The notes: a model not told the origin generated them from the sequence alone. A stretch of 64,000 nucleotides of DNA from Chryseobacterium cupriresistens (GCF_046614675.1 NZ_JBKKJT010000002.1:372001-436000), one strand, 5' to 3'; shown: positions 1-6,943, counted from the stretch's first letter. Translations and numbers: made by a program.

Positions 1-448
1 ATTTCATTTTACTGATACATTTAACTGGAAGAGGAATGGGAATATCTCTTTTAAAATTTCTCAAAGACTTTACTCCCTGCCAGTAATCGGCTTTGTTTTT
101 GGAAAAAGTAGATTGAATCGTATTGTTCAGACTACCGAGGATATCGGTTGGGATCTCTCCTTTAAAACGGTCAAAAACCATGCGTGCAGTTGTGCTTGTT
201 TTTGAACGTGTAAATATTCCCATTTCATCTTTGTTTGCATCTGCAAGTTTGTATTGGATTTCTTCGGTGAAGTAAAAGAAATCCTTAATCATTTCCTGAA
301 CATACAGATGGGAAACAATAAAATTAGCTGCTCGGAAACATCGGTTTTGATACCGATAGAGCTTTTCCCACATCTCTTTTTTATCAATAAGAGGAACATC
401 GATCAGCAGCTGAATTTTTCGGGTAAGTGTAATCGTTGATTTATCCAT
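1..448 (-). CDS. Cas12f-family RNA-guided protein, N-terminal part (cut by window edge)
   Basis: The minus-strand frame is open from the ATG at 448 to the window edge and gives 149 residues. The N-terminus (KSTITLTRKIQLL) has the form of the first WED strand of Cas12f. A helical REC-like stretch follows (about residues 24-130), then a basic segment and an IPIPL motif (136-140), matching the FPIPL that follows the REC helices in Cas12f proteins such as Un1Cas12f. Family proteins are roughly 400-550 aa, so the RuvC and zinc-finger part lies left of the window and catalytic residues cannot be checked. The start lies 1 nt after the stop of the upstream sigma-factor gene, so the two are almost certainly co-translated. 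From known biology, nuclease-dead Cas12f homologues pair with ECF sigma factors in Bacteroidota to direct RNA-guided transcription; a nuclease-active Cas12f or TnpB-like protein remains possible. Confidence 0.75.
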   Translation of the reverse strand, partial: MDKSTITLTRKIQLLIDVPLIDKKEMWEKLYRYQNRCFRAANFIVSHLYVQEMIKDFFYFTEEIQYKLADANKDEMGIFTRSKTSTTARMVFDRFKGEIPTDILGSLNNTIQSTFSKNKADYWQGVKSLRNFKRDIPIPLPVKCISKMK

Positions 449-449
449 T

Positions 450-1265
450 TCAATGAGCGTTTAATGATCTATTGTTCTTCTGTAAATACTGATAAGCATA
501 CAGAAATTCCAGGTGGACCTGCTTTTCAGAAAGTTTAAGTTCCTGAGCAATAATCTTGAAAGAAGATTTTTGCTCAAACCTTCTTTTTAATATCTCGAGC
601 TGCCGGTCACTGAGGTTATCTGAAAGTTCTTTATTATTTGAAGATTTTTTCTGTGGCAGCTCAAAAGAACTTCCTTTAATAATTTTCCGAAGGTCATCTA
701 TGGCTCTAATCACTTCATTATTTATGGCTGTCACACTGCTTCCCATTGCTTCTGCGATTGCTTTATACTGAAAGCCATATTCAAGACAAAGTTCAATCAA
801 GTGTCTTCTTTTGGGACTTATTACGTTTAAAAACCTGTTAACTTCATCAAAATTCTTTTGATCGGATTGCTGACGGAGAAGTTGCTCTTTATCCTGTAAG
901 GGATCGTAACCAATGAGATAATCCTGATAATTCTCAAAACTTTCAAGGGAAGTGGTTAAACGAGCGAATTTATTTTTCGGAGTATTGAAATAGGTTATAC
1001 AGTCCCTTTTCAAAACAAACCGTAAAAAGCCCAGGATATGATTCGGACTTTCAATGGAATCACGGTGTAGCCAAAGTTTGAGAAAGGTATCCTGAACAAG
1101 TGTTTCCACTACAAATTCATCCTCAAGCATTTGTTTTCCAAGCCACAGAAGAAGTCTTTTGTAGCGTAAATAAATATGATTTAAAGCGATCGGATTGCCT
1201 TTTTTCAGCAGTTCATATAGCTGATAATCGGTTGGCATGCGGGGCAAAGAGTTTGTTCTTTTCAT
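450..1265 (-). CDS. ECF-type RNA polymerase sigma factor paired with Cas12f
   Basis: This 271-residue protein has a sigma-2 domain at about residues 15-95 (including QDTFLKLW) and a sigma-4 HTH at about 138-196 (SPKRRHLIELCLEYGFQYKAIA). Ordinary ECF factors end near 180-200 aa. Here a Ser/Lys/Asn-rich linker (about 200-216) leads to an extra HTH-like segment (217-263) that resembles a second sigma-4 helix set. No anti-sigma gene is adjacent, which is unusual for a Bacteroidota ECF factor. It is the first gene of a two-gene operon with the Cas12f-like gene, 1 nt apart. I infer that the sigma factor is recruited to DNA by the RNA-guided partner rather than by its own promoter recognition, possibly through the extra C-terminal part. 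Sigma identity is secure; the recruitment model is inference. Confidence 0.85.
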   Translation of the reverse strand: MKRTNSLPRMPTDYQLYELLKKGNPIALNHIYLRYKRLLLWLGKQMLEDEFVVETLVQDTFLKLWLHRDSIESPNHILGFLRFVLKRDCITYFNTPKNKFARLTTSLESFENYQDYLIGYDPLQDKEQLLRQQSDQKNFDEVNRFLNVISPKRRHLIELCLEYGFQYKAIAEAMGSSVTAINNEVIRAIDDLRKIIKGSSFELPQKKSSNNKELSDNLSDRQLEILKRRFEQKSSFKIIAQELKLSEKQVHLEFLYAYQYLQKNNRSLNAH

Positions 1266-1328
1266 AACAGTATATTACAGCTAAATTATTGCTGGACGGA
1301 TTTTAATATGATTGTTCTTAAAAGGGAA

Positions 1329-1363
1329 AGACAGGAGTATTTTCTCTTTACTTAAGGGCAAAC
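1329..1363 (-). promoter_or_regulatory. Possible promoter of the sigma-Cas12f operon
   Basis: On the minus strand a TTTG box (near 1360) is followed after about 19 nt by TACTCCTG, a partial match to TAnnTTTG. This places a start roughly 50-60 nt upstream of the sigma-factor ATG. It lies back to back with the rightward promoter at 1391-1426. Support is weak because the -7 box is imperfect. Confidence 0.25.
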
Positions 1364-1390
1364 TTTGATTAATTTGAATGCTTGAATGTT

Positions 1391-1426
1391 TTTGATTGTG
1401 AAAACAGACCTATACCCCTATCTTTA
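1391..1426 (+). promoter_or_regulatory. Rightward promoter ahead of structured RNA region
   Basis: TTTG at 1391-1394 and TATCTTTA at 1419-1426 resemble the Bacteroidota -33 (TTTG) and -7 (TAnnTTTG) boxes, with a slightly long 24-nt spacer. Transcription would start near 1432, just before the first stem-loop of the region to the right. Confidence 0.4.
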
Positions 1427-1431
1427 CCTTC

Positions 1432-1660
1432 ACAGTATCAAAATTTGGTAGTTCTGGAACAAAATACTACTTTTAAGGTGCAACTTTAAAAGTGATTCTG
1501 CTTTAGGAATCAGGCATTTTGTAAATCCATGTCGAAACATACCTTTCTTTTATGTTAGGTATAGAGCTGCTGATCTTTTAATGAAAATGGTAGATTAACC
1601 TGCTGGCGGTTCCTTAATTGGAATGTTGGATAATTTCGTTCTCATATTAACTATTTTTAG
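1432..1660 (+). ncRNA. Candidate guide RNA of the Cas12f-sigma system
   Basis: No convincing protein frame covers this stretch, but it holds consecutive hairpins: GTAGT/ACTAC (1448-1452/1466-1470), a 9-bp stem 1470-1478/1484-1492 with a 5-nt loop, TGATTC/GAATCA (1493-1498/1507-1512), ATGT/ACAT with a CGAA loop (1529-1540), ATACCT/AGGTAT (1539-1544/1557-1562) and TTCC/GGAA (1610-1613/1620-1623). A plausible promoter sits just upstream. The segment GGAATGTTGG (1620-1629) recalls the GGAATGCAAC end of Cas12f crRNA repeats, and a T5 run follows at 1654-1658. If the scaffold ends at 1629, the guide would be ATAATTTCGTTCTCATATTA (1630-1649). Location beside the Cas12f operon and size (about 200 nt) fit a single-guide-like RNA. 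Strand, ends and guide are inference. Confidence 0.4.
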
Positions 1661-1687
1661 ATGTTGGTATAGAACGATATTTTCTGT

Positions 1688-1843
1688 ATGAAGAATTTCC
1701 CTGCAAAAAGCAAGGAGCGGTCACACGTTTTGGGCTCATGGGCGACCAAACCCAACTTTTTAAACCCTAAGATTTATAAAGTTCCAACCACAAATAACGT
1801 GAGAACCGCCCTCATGCCATATGCAAAGTTAGGGAACTTTTAG
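1688..1843 (+). CDS. Possible 51-aa small protein or conserved non-coding segment
   Basis: An ATG frame encodes 51 residues, rich in Lys/Asn/Pro, with no recognised domain. The same stretch is structured: AAAGTTCC (1778-1785) pairs with GGAACTTT (1833-1840), so conservation may be for RNA or DNA rather than protein. It lies between the candidate guide RNA and the HTH gene. I cannot assign a function, and it may be a chance frame in an untranslated region. Confidence 0.25.
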   Translation: MKNFPAKSKERSHVLGSWATKPNFLNPKIYKVPTTNNVRTALMPYAKLGNF

Positions 1844-1913
1844 ACATGGAGCGATATCACGGTTATCTCAGTTGGAAATTGGTCGTTTTGAGCTGAGAAA
1901 ACATCGTCAATTA

Positions 1914-1927
1914 ATGCCAATTGGCAT
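1914..1927. promoter_or_regulatory. 14-bp perfect palindrome
   Basis: ATGCCAATTGGCAT is perfectly symmetrical. It lies immediately downstream of the leftward start predicted near 1939. It could be a repressor site or the first hairpin of that transcript. Confidence 0.35.
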
Positions 1928-1945
1928 AATTATCAATCGCTAAAG

Positions 1946-1975
1946 CAAAGATAAGAATAATATTTAAATATCCAA
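1946..1975 (-). promoter_or_regulatory. Leftward promoter overlapping the HTH-gene palindrome
   Basis: Reading leftward, TTGG (1972-1975) and TATCTTTG (1946-1953) are separated by 18 nt and match Bacteroidota promoter boxes well. A start near 1939 would send a transcript left through 1914-1700 toward the sigma operon. The -33 box lies inside the 16-bp palindrome at 1970-1985, so a protein bound there would control this promoter. Confidence 0.45.
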
Positions 1976-1985
1976 CATGTTGGAT
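1970..1985. promoter_or_regulatory. 16-bp palindromic operator before the HTH gene
   Basis: ATCCAACATGTTGGAT is a perfect palindrome ending 14 bp before the ATG of the HTH gene. Palindromes in this position typically bind the dimer of the adjacent XRE-type protein for autoregulation. It also covers the -33 box of the leftward promoter. Binding is inferred. Confidence 0.45.
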
Positions 1986-1999
1986 TAAAAAAATAATAA

Positions 2000-2344
2000 A
2001 TGGAAAAAATTATTCAATTTGAAACAACTCAATTTGATTTGGATTTAATAGAACATATTAAAAATTTGAGAAAATTAAAAAATATCACCAAAGAAAAATT
2101 AAGTTTATTAATGGGAGTTTCAAAAACATTTGTAGGAAATGTTGAATCATATACTCAACGTCATAAATATTCTACCAGACATATTACTTTACTTGCAAAA
2201 GCTTTCGATTTTGATAATGTTTCTCAATTGTTGGATTTCCCAACGCCTAAGTATGATAAAATAAAAGTTACCATTAAGCAAACTCTGAATGTAGGTGGTA
2301 CTAAGGTGATTCATAATGAAGTCATTAAAATAGAAGCAGTATAA
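2000..2344 (+). CDS. Small XRE-type HTH protein
   Basis: This 114-residue protein has a Cro/C1-type HTH at about residues 16-75: helices around IKNLRKLKNITKEKLSLLMGV, a recognition helix at SKTFVGNVES, and a following helix ending LLAKAFDFD. A basic, strand-rich tail (about 80-114) follows. The coding sequence is markedly AT-rich. It stands alone, is preceded by a perfect palindrome that suggests autoregulation, and is followed by a strong terminator. Position between the sigma-Cas12f operon and the recombinase suggests an island regulator. Whether it controls the leftward promoter at 1946-1975 is inference. Confidence 0.75.
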   Translation: MEKIIQFETTQFDLDLIEHIKNLRKLKNITKEKLSLLMGVSKTFVGNVESYTQRHKYSTRHITLLAKAFDFDNVSQLLDFPTPKYDKIKVTIKQTLNVGGTKVIHNEVIKIEAV

Positions 2345-2464
2345 TATTTATTTCTCACAAATTGCAAAATTTATGTTTTCTTAGGGATTTCTAAAGACAT
2401 TTCTGATTTTAAAGCATAAGAATAGAAAAATTACTCTTGAATAATTTTTAACTTATAAATGAAT

Positions 2465-2500
2465 AAAATACCGATGAAAATCGGTATTTTTATTTTTTTT
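2465..2500 (+). terminator. Terminator of the HTH gene
   Basis: AAAATACCGAT (2465-2475) pairs with ATCGGTATTTT (2480-2490) around a GAAA tetraloop and runs into a T-rich tract. From here to 2897 I see no supported gene, only AT-rich sequence with short interrupted frames. Confidence 0.8.
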
Positions 2501-2897
2501 AATGTAAGAGTATCTCGGATTTAAAAGAAATAAGCTGTTTTATATGATTCTATAAGGAAAAATATTAGTACATTTATAATCAGCTATTTAAGTCGTCTCA
2601 GTTAGTAATTTAGGGAAATTCAAACATTCCGATATCTTTTCTAGAAAAGGGATAATATGCATACTTCATTTGTAGAGAATAAACCGCTGCATATGGATAA
2701 TAATCCCATTGAAATGTGCATAAGATGAGAAGAGTGAGTTATCAGTCTCCTTTTGATTATTAATAAAGACCACCTTATAATACTTTAAAAAAATACCAGC
2801 TTTGAAATAAAGCCAGTAAAAGCCATAAACAATCCTTCACAGCCGAAAAAAATTATTATTCAATTTAGCTAATAATTTTATTTGAAATTTGTACAGA

Positions 2898-3059
2898 GTG
2901 CTGGAGGATAAGAAAATAAAAAAAATACCCATTGAGGAAGTGATAGAATTCTTTCAAAACGAAGGCATTGAAATATCTGAGGAAGAGGCAGAATTGATCA
3001 TGGAATTTCTGTACACTCTTACCTTGGCTGTTATTAGGCAGTACTTCGGTTCTGAATAA
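2898..3059 (+). CDS. 53-aa acidic protein upstream of the recombinase
   Basis: A frame starting at GTG 2898 (or TTG 2889) encodes about 53 residues: a basic start, then PIEEVIEFFQNEGIEISEEE, then a hydrophobic helix ending IRQYFGSE. The periodic, coherent helical sequence looks like a real protein, not a chance frame. I recall short proteins of this type beside recombinases and mobile genes in flavobacteria, often with meaningless product names. It ends 46 bp before the recombinase ATG, so the two may be co-transcribed. Function unknown; the start codon is uncertain. Confidence 0.5.
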   Translation: MLEDKKIKKIPIEEVIEFFQNEGIEISEEEAELIMEFLYTLTLAVIRQYFGSE

Positions 3060-3105
3060 TGTATTTCTAAAGCTATCCTATAATATTTTACTAACCTTGA
3101 AAATT

Positions 3106-4821
3106 ATGAAGATAGCAGATTTATACATCCGTGTTTCTACTGATGAACAGGCCGACAAAGGATATTCACAAAGAGATCAGGAAGATCGTTTAAAAAGATA
3201 TTGTTCATCTAACAATATCTCTATCGGACAAATTATCTACGAAGACCATTCCGCAAAATCATTTAACCGTCCTGAATGGATAAAACTTTTAACTACACTT
3301 AAAAAGAGAAGTTGTAAAACAAACCTTATCCTATTTACTAAATGGGACCGCTTCAGCCGTAATGCAGGAGATGCCTATCAAATGATAAGTACACTTTCAA
3401 AATTGGGCATAGAACCACAGGCTGTTGACCAGCCTTTAGATCTTTCAATACCTGAAAATAAAATGATGCTCGCAATTTATTTGGCAGCGCCTGAAGTTGA
3501 AAATGACAGAAGAGCCCTTAATGTGTTTTATGGAATGCGCAGGGCCAAAAAAGAAGGAAGGGTTATGGGAAAAGCACCATTTGGCTATGTCAACAAAAGC
3601 AGGGAAAATGGTGAAAAGTATATTGTACCGCAAGAACCTGAAGCATCAGCCATGAAGTGGGCTTTTAATGAAATTGCAAAAGGAGTATTGGCATCTAATC
3701 AAATCAGAAAAAAGGTCAATGAATTAACAATTAAAAAGGTGAGTAGAACATCTTTTCATATAGCAATAAGAAATCCCATATACTATGGGAAAGTATTTTT
3801 AGAAAAACACAAAGATGAAGAAGCACATTTTGTAGATGGTCAACATGAAGCTTTAATCAGTGGAGATCTATTCAACAGAGTGCAAGAAGTACTGGACGGT
3901 AAAAGAAGGCTACAGCGCCCCAATACTAAAATTCTTTCCGGTGAAAATTTTCCATTACGAGGTTTTCTGGTATGTCCTAAATGTGGAAAAAATATTACTG
4001 CAAGCGCTTCAAAAGGCAGAAATAACAGATACTACTATTATCATTGTAATGCCGCCTGTGGATTTCGTCATAGAGCGGAATTGGTCAATTCAGTTTTTGA
4101 AGAAGGATTAAAGCAATTGGAAATGAATGAGCCAGTAAAAAAACTTATAAAAAAAGTATTTCTAGATAATTATCAGAAGTTTATAAAGGCACCTCAAGAT
4201 GAAAGAAAGAAAATATCTCAAGAGATAGACAAATTGAATTCAAAGATATCTGTGGCAAGGAATAAACTGCTTTCTGAAGTAATTGATGATGAAGAATATC
4301 TTGAAATAAAGACAGAATTTAAAGAGCAAATCGAAAAGCTGGAAAGGCAATTAGGTGACAAACCGAAAGAAAATAAAGTAGATATACCAAAGCTCCTGGA
4401 AAAAGCATTAGAAACACTTACTAGTATCTGGAAAGTCTATACAGAAGGTGATATTGCAGTCAAGCGCCAAATTATTGGTTCGATTTTTCCTGAAAAACTT
4501 GAATTTGACGGAAATCATTATCGAACCGCAAGAATCAACACTTTTGCTCACTATATCTTTCAGATTAATAGTGGATTATCACCAAATAAAAACAGGAGAA
4601 ACAATAATTATAATCATTTCTCCTGCTATGTAGACTCACAGGGATTCGAACCCCAGATGACTGAACCAAAATCAGTAGTGTTACCGCTACACCATGAGTC
4701 TCTGTTTGTTTTAGTGGTGCAAATTTACAGCTTTTTTCTTTATATACAAGAACTTTTTGAATTTTTTTTTAAATTTACTGTAGAATTTATTCACGGAAAA
4801 CATGCTGATAGACTTCAATAA
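3106..4821 (+). CDS. Large serine recombinase (site-specific integrase)
   Basis: The protein has 571 residues from ATG 3106, which begins the conserved ADLYIRVSTDEQ; a TTG 9 nt upstream is less likely. The resolvase catalytic domain covers about residues 1-150, with the nucleophile Ser11 in YIRVST. A Recombinase domain follows (about 160-270), then a zinc ribbon with C290, C293, C314 and C318, then a coiled coil (about 345-425) of the kind that controls integration direction. The frame continues past the usual family end (about residue 500), running antisense through the tRNA-Gln gene (residues about 509-532) and overlapping menE by 20 bp. The last 60 or so residues therefore look acquired by insertion at the tRNA. 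It is the likely mobiliser of this island; the other island end is outside the window. Confidence 0.9.
   Translation: MKIADLYIRVSTDEQADKGYSQRDQEDRLKRYCSSNNISIGQIIYEDHSAKSFNRPEWIKLLTTLKKRSCKTNLILFTKWDRFSRNAGDAYQMISTLSKLGIEPQAVDQPLDLSIPENKMMLAIYLAAPEVENDRRALNVFYGMRRAKKEGRVMGKAPFGYVNKSRENGEKYIVPQEPEASAMKWAFNEIAKGVLASNQIRKKVNELTIKKVSRTSFHIAIRNPIYYGKVFLEKHKDEEAHFVDGQHEALISGDLFNRVQEVLDGKRRLQRPNTKILSGENFPLRGFLVCPKCGKNITASASKGRNNRYYYYHCNAACGFRHRAELVNSVFEEGLKQLEMNEPVKKLIKKVFLDNYQKFIKAPQDERKKISQEIDKLNSKISVARNKLLSEVIDDEEYLEIKTEFKEQIEKLERQLGDKPKENKVDIPKLLEKALETLTSIWKVYTEGDIAVKRQIIGSIFPEKLEFDGNHYRTARINTFAHYIFQINSGLSPNKNRRNNNYNHFSCYVDSQGFEPQMTEPKSVVLPLHHESLFVLVVQIYSFFLYIQELFEFFFKFTVEFIHGKHADRLQ
4631..4701 (-). 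tRNA. tRNA-Gln (UUG)
   Basis: The minus strand folds as a full cloverleaf: acceptor AGACTCA/TGAGTCT, D-arm GTGT/ACAC, anticodon stem ACTGA/TCAGT with loop TTTTGGT giving anticodon TTG, T-arm TGGGG-TTCGAAT-CCCTG, and discriminator A. CCA is not encoded. Its 3' end points into the recombinase gene, the usual arrangement when an integrated element has used a tRNA 3' end as attachment site. Confidence 0.95.
4720..4750 (-). promoter_or_regulatory. Promoter of tRNA-Gln
   Basis: On the minus strand a CTTG box (4747-4750) and TAAATTTG (4720-4727) are 19 nt apart, a good match to the Bacteroidota consensus. The start would lie near 4713, just before the mature tRNA. It is on the chromosome side, so insertion of an island at the tRNA 3' end would leave it intact. 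Confidence 0.6.
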
Positions 4822-5830
4822 TCTCAATATTAATCAATTATCATTCTATACAGAATTTGAAAAGAAAGTAAAAGATTTTCTGGAAGAATGGTTTTCAAAA
4901 AAAACAGGAGTAAATGTCCAGACTTCGGGTTCTACCGGAGTACCCAAAATCTTTGAAATTGAAAAAAAGAAAATGGTCAATTCAGCAGTGATGACCTGTA
5001 ATTTTTTAGGATTAAAAGAAGGCGATACGGCATTACTTTGCCTGCCTGTAGAATACATTTCCGGAAAAATGATGGTTGTCCGTTCTATAGAAAGAAAATT
5101 ACAATTAAAAGTTACTGATCCTTCTTTAAAGCCTCTTGAAAATCTGAATGAAGAAGTAGATTTTTGTGCCATGACGCCTCTTCAGGTAGAAAACTCACTG
5201 GAAAAGCTTCATCTGATTAAAAACCTGATCATTGGTGGTGCTGCCGTTTCAGAAAGTCTGAAAAATAAAATCCGGCATATGAACCTTAGTCCTTCAAACC
5301 GTATTTTTGAAACCTATGGAATGTCTGAGACCCTTTCTCATATCGGATTGAAACAATTAATGCCGGAACAGGAAGAGTATTTTACCGTTTTTGAAAATGT
5401 GTCCATTTCTTTAGATGACAGAGGTTGTCTGAAGATCTTTGCTCCCAATGTAAATGCTTCAGAGTTGCAAACTAATGATTTAGTTGAGATTAAGAGTAAA
5501 AAACAGTTTAAATTCCTTGGAAGAATTGATAATGTGATTAATTCCGGAGGAGCAAAAATTTTTCCTGAAGCCCTGGAAGCCCTGGTAAAAAAAGAACTCC
5601 CAAATGAGGCCATATTTGCAGGGTTGCCGGATGAAAGTTTGGGCCAGAAATTGATATTGATTATAGAAGGAAATGAATCTGATGAGGTAAAAAGGAAAGT
5701 TTCAGAAATACCATTTGAAAAAAAATTCCACAGGCCGAAAGACATTATTTTCATCAGAGAAATTCCGAGAACTCCCAACGGGAAGGTAAACAGATTGGAA
5801 TTGTATAAAAATTTAACTGGAGATCTCTAG
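4802..5830 (+). CDS. menE: O-succinylbenzoate-CoA ligase (menaquinone synthesis)
   Basis: This 342-residue member of the AMP-forming acyl-CoA synthetase family is short, as flavobacterial MenE proteins are. The ATP-binding loop TSGSTGVPK (about 40-48) is clear, as are the adenylation signature ETYGMSETLSHIGLK and the C-terminal RTPNGKVNRLEL with the catalytic lysine. The enzyme activates o-succinylbenzoate with CoA, the step before naphthoate ring closure. No other men genes are adjacent. The first 20 bp overlap the end of the recombinase frame, so its upstream region lies at the island-tRNA junction. An ArfB-like gene follows closely. Confidence 0.88.
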   Translation: MLIDFNNLNINQLSFYTEFEKKVKDFLEEWFSKKTGVNVQTSGSTGVPKIFEIEKKKMVNSAVMTCNFLGLKEGDTALLCLPVEYISGKMMVVRSIERKLQLKVTDPSLKPLENLNEEVDFCAMTPLQVENSLEKLHLIKNLIIGGAAVSESLKNKIRHMNLSPSNRIFETYGMSETLSHIGLKQLMPEQEEYFTVFENVSISLDDRGCLKIFAPNVNASELQTNDLVEIKSKKQFKFLGRIDNVINSGGAKIFPEALEALVKKELPNEAIFAGLPDESLGQKLILIIEGNESDEVKRKVSEIPFEKKFHRPKDIIFIREIPRTPNGKVNRLELYKNLTGDL

Positions 5831-5860
5831 TTGATTCCGGTATCTCAAAATCTTAAAAAA

Positions 5861-6253
5861 ATGAAAGATTTTTCAAAAGAACTCAGTTTCAAAACTTCCC
5901 GCAGCAGCGGTGCAGGAGGACAAAACGTCAATAAAGTGGAGACTGCCGTTACCGTACTTTGGAAAGTAGATGCATCAGAATTTTTTAATGAAGACGAAAA
6001 AGTATTGATTCAGCTTAAACTGAAAAACAGGATCAATGCGGACGGTTTTTTATTCCTCTCAGTTTCTGAAAGCAGAACACAACTGATGAATAAAAATAAA
6101 GCCATTGAAAAAATAATTGAAATGGTAAACAAAGCACTCATTGTTCCGAAAAAAAGAACAGCAACCAAGCCTTCAAAAGGTCAGAAACAAACAAGACTGG
6201 ATAATAAGAAAAAGCTTTCAGATAAAAAAGAAAGCAGACGTTTCAGGTTTTAA
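5861..6253 (+). CDS. arfB: ArfB-like peptidyl-tRNA hydrolase (ribosome rescue)
   Basis: This 130-residue protein has the class I release-factor domain: SSGAGGQNVNKVET (about residues 15-28) contains the GGQ motif that hydrolyses peptidyl-tRNA. There is no codon-recognition domain. The C-terminal tail (about 100-130) is very Lys/Arg-rich, as in ArfB/YaeJ, where it enters the empty mRNA channel of stalled ribosomes. ATG 5861 gives the usual family length; an upstream TTG at 5831 is unlikely. It follows menE by 30 bp and may be co-transcribed. Confidence 0.88.
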   Translation: MKDFSKELSFKTSRSSGAGGQNVNKVETAVTVLWKVDASEFFNEDEKVLIQLKLKNRINADGFLFLSVSESRTQLMNKNKAIEKIIEMVNKALIVPKKRTATKPSKGQKQTRLDNKKKLSDKKESRRFRF

Positions 6254-6301
6254 TAGGTTTCTCCGGTAGAAAATTTTATTTTTGTCGGAAATTTTAAAAC
6301 C

Positions 6302-6943
6302 ATGATAAAAAAAATAATCGTAGCTGGAGTGTTCTCAATCTCCATCATGTCTTTCGCTCAGAAATTTTCTATCAGACCTTCCATAGGATATGCATGGAGA
6401 ACTGCAAAGACAATTCCCGGCCTTAGCAAAGAAGAAAAAGAATATGTAAAAGACCTGAAAAATGGACTGAACATTGATATTACAGCCCATTATGAAGTGA
6501 AAAACGGTCTTGGATTCGGAGTGAAATATTCCAACTACAGTGCATCTAGCGACGGATTTCTGCTTGGTTATGTAAATGGAATGCCAGTATCTGTTCCTGT
6601 AACGACAAAGGATCATATTACATTTTTCGGTTTCTCCGGACTTATTTCAAATAATCATCTGGATACAAGACATAAGGTATTTGCAGATGTGGCGTTGGGA
6701 GTACTATCTTATACTACAAAAACAGGATCTGTAAAAGGTACAGGAAGTACTTTCGGGGCAGAGGTTGATCTTGGATATCAATATCAGGTAAGCAAGAATT
6801 TTATGATAGGGCCAAAAGTAGGATTAAGTGGCGGAACCCTGAATAAAATGAAGTATAACGGGGTGACTTATAAATTTGATGATGATCAAAAAGAAGGTTT
6901 GCACAGAGTTTCTTTAAGTGCAGCCGCTACATTCCGTTTTTAA
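6302..6943 (+). CDS. Outer-membrane beta-barrel protein
   Basis: The 213-residue protein starts with a signal peptide (KKIIVAGVFSISIMSFAQ, cleavage after Gln20 or nearby). The rest is alternating hydrophobic strands (GLGFGVKYSNY, KVFADVALGVLSY, FGAEVDLGYQYQV) ending in the terminal aromatic motif AAATFRF, typical of small porin-like or OmpW-like barrels. Length fits an eight-stranded barrel. Function within the outer membrane is unknown. It stands 48 bp after the arfB-like gene. Confidence 0.75.
   Translation: MIKKIIVAGVFSISIMSFAQKFSIRPSIGYAWRTAKTIPGLSKEEKEYVKDLKNGLNIDITAHYEVKNGLGFGVKYSNYSASSDGFLLGYVNGMPVSVPVTTKDHITFFGFSGLISNNHLDTRHKVFADVALGVLSYTTKTGSVKGTGSTFGAEVDLGYQYQVSKNFMIGPKVGLSGGTLNKMKYNGVTYKFDDDQKEGLHRVSLSAAATFRF

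Noticed and set aside
254..439. Plus-strand 61-codon frame at the left edge
   Set aside because: It is antisense to the Cas12f-like frame, which has recognisable motifs and tight operon linkage.
556..771. Plus-strand 71-codon frame
   Set aside because: It lies antisense within the sigma-factor gene and has no features of its own.
2663..2733. Short frame starting MHTSFVENK in the gap before the recombinase
   Set aside because: Only 23 codons with no domain, overlap or start context; could be a fragment but cannot be supported.
1..4800. Ordinary CRISPR array in the island
   Set aside because: No regular series of repeats and spacers was seen; only one degenerate 7-bp repeat around the putative guide.
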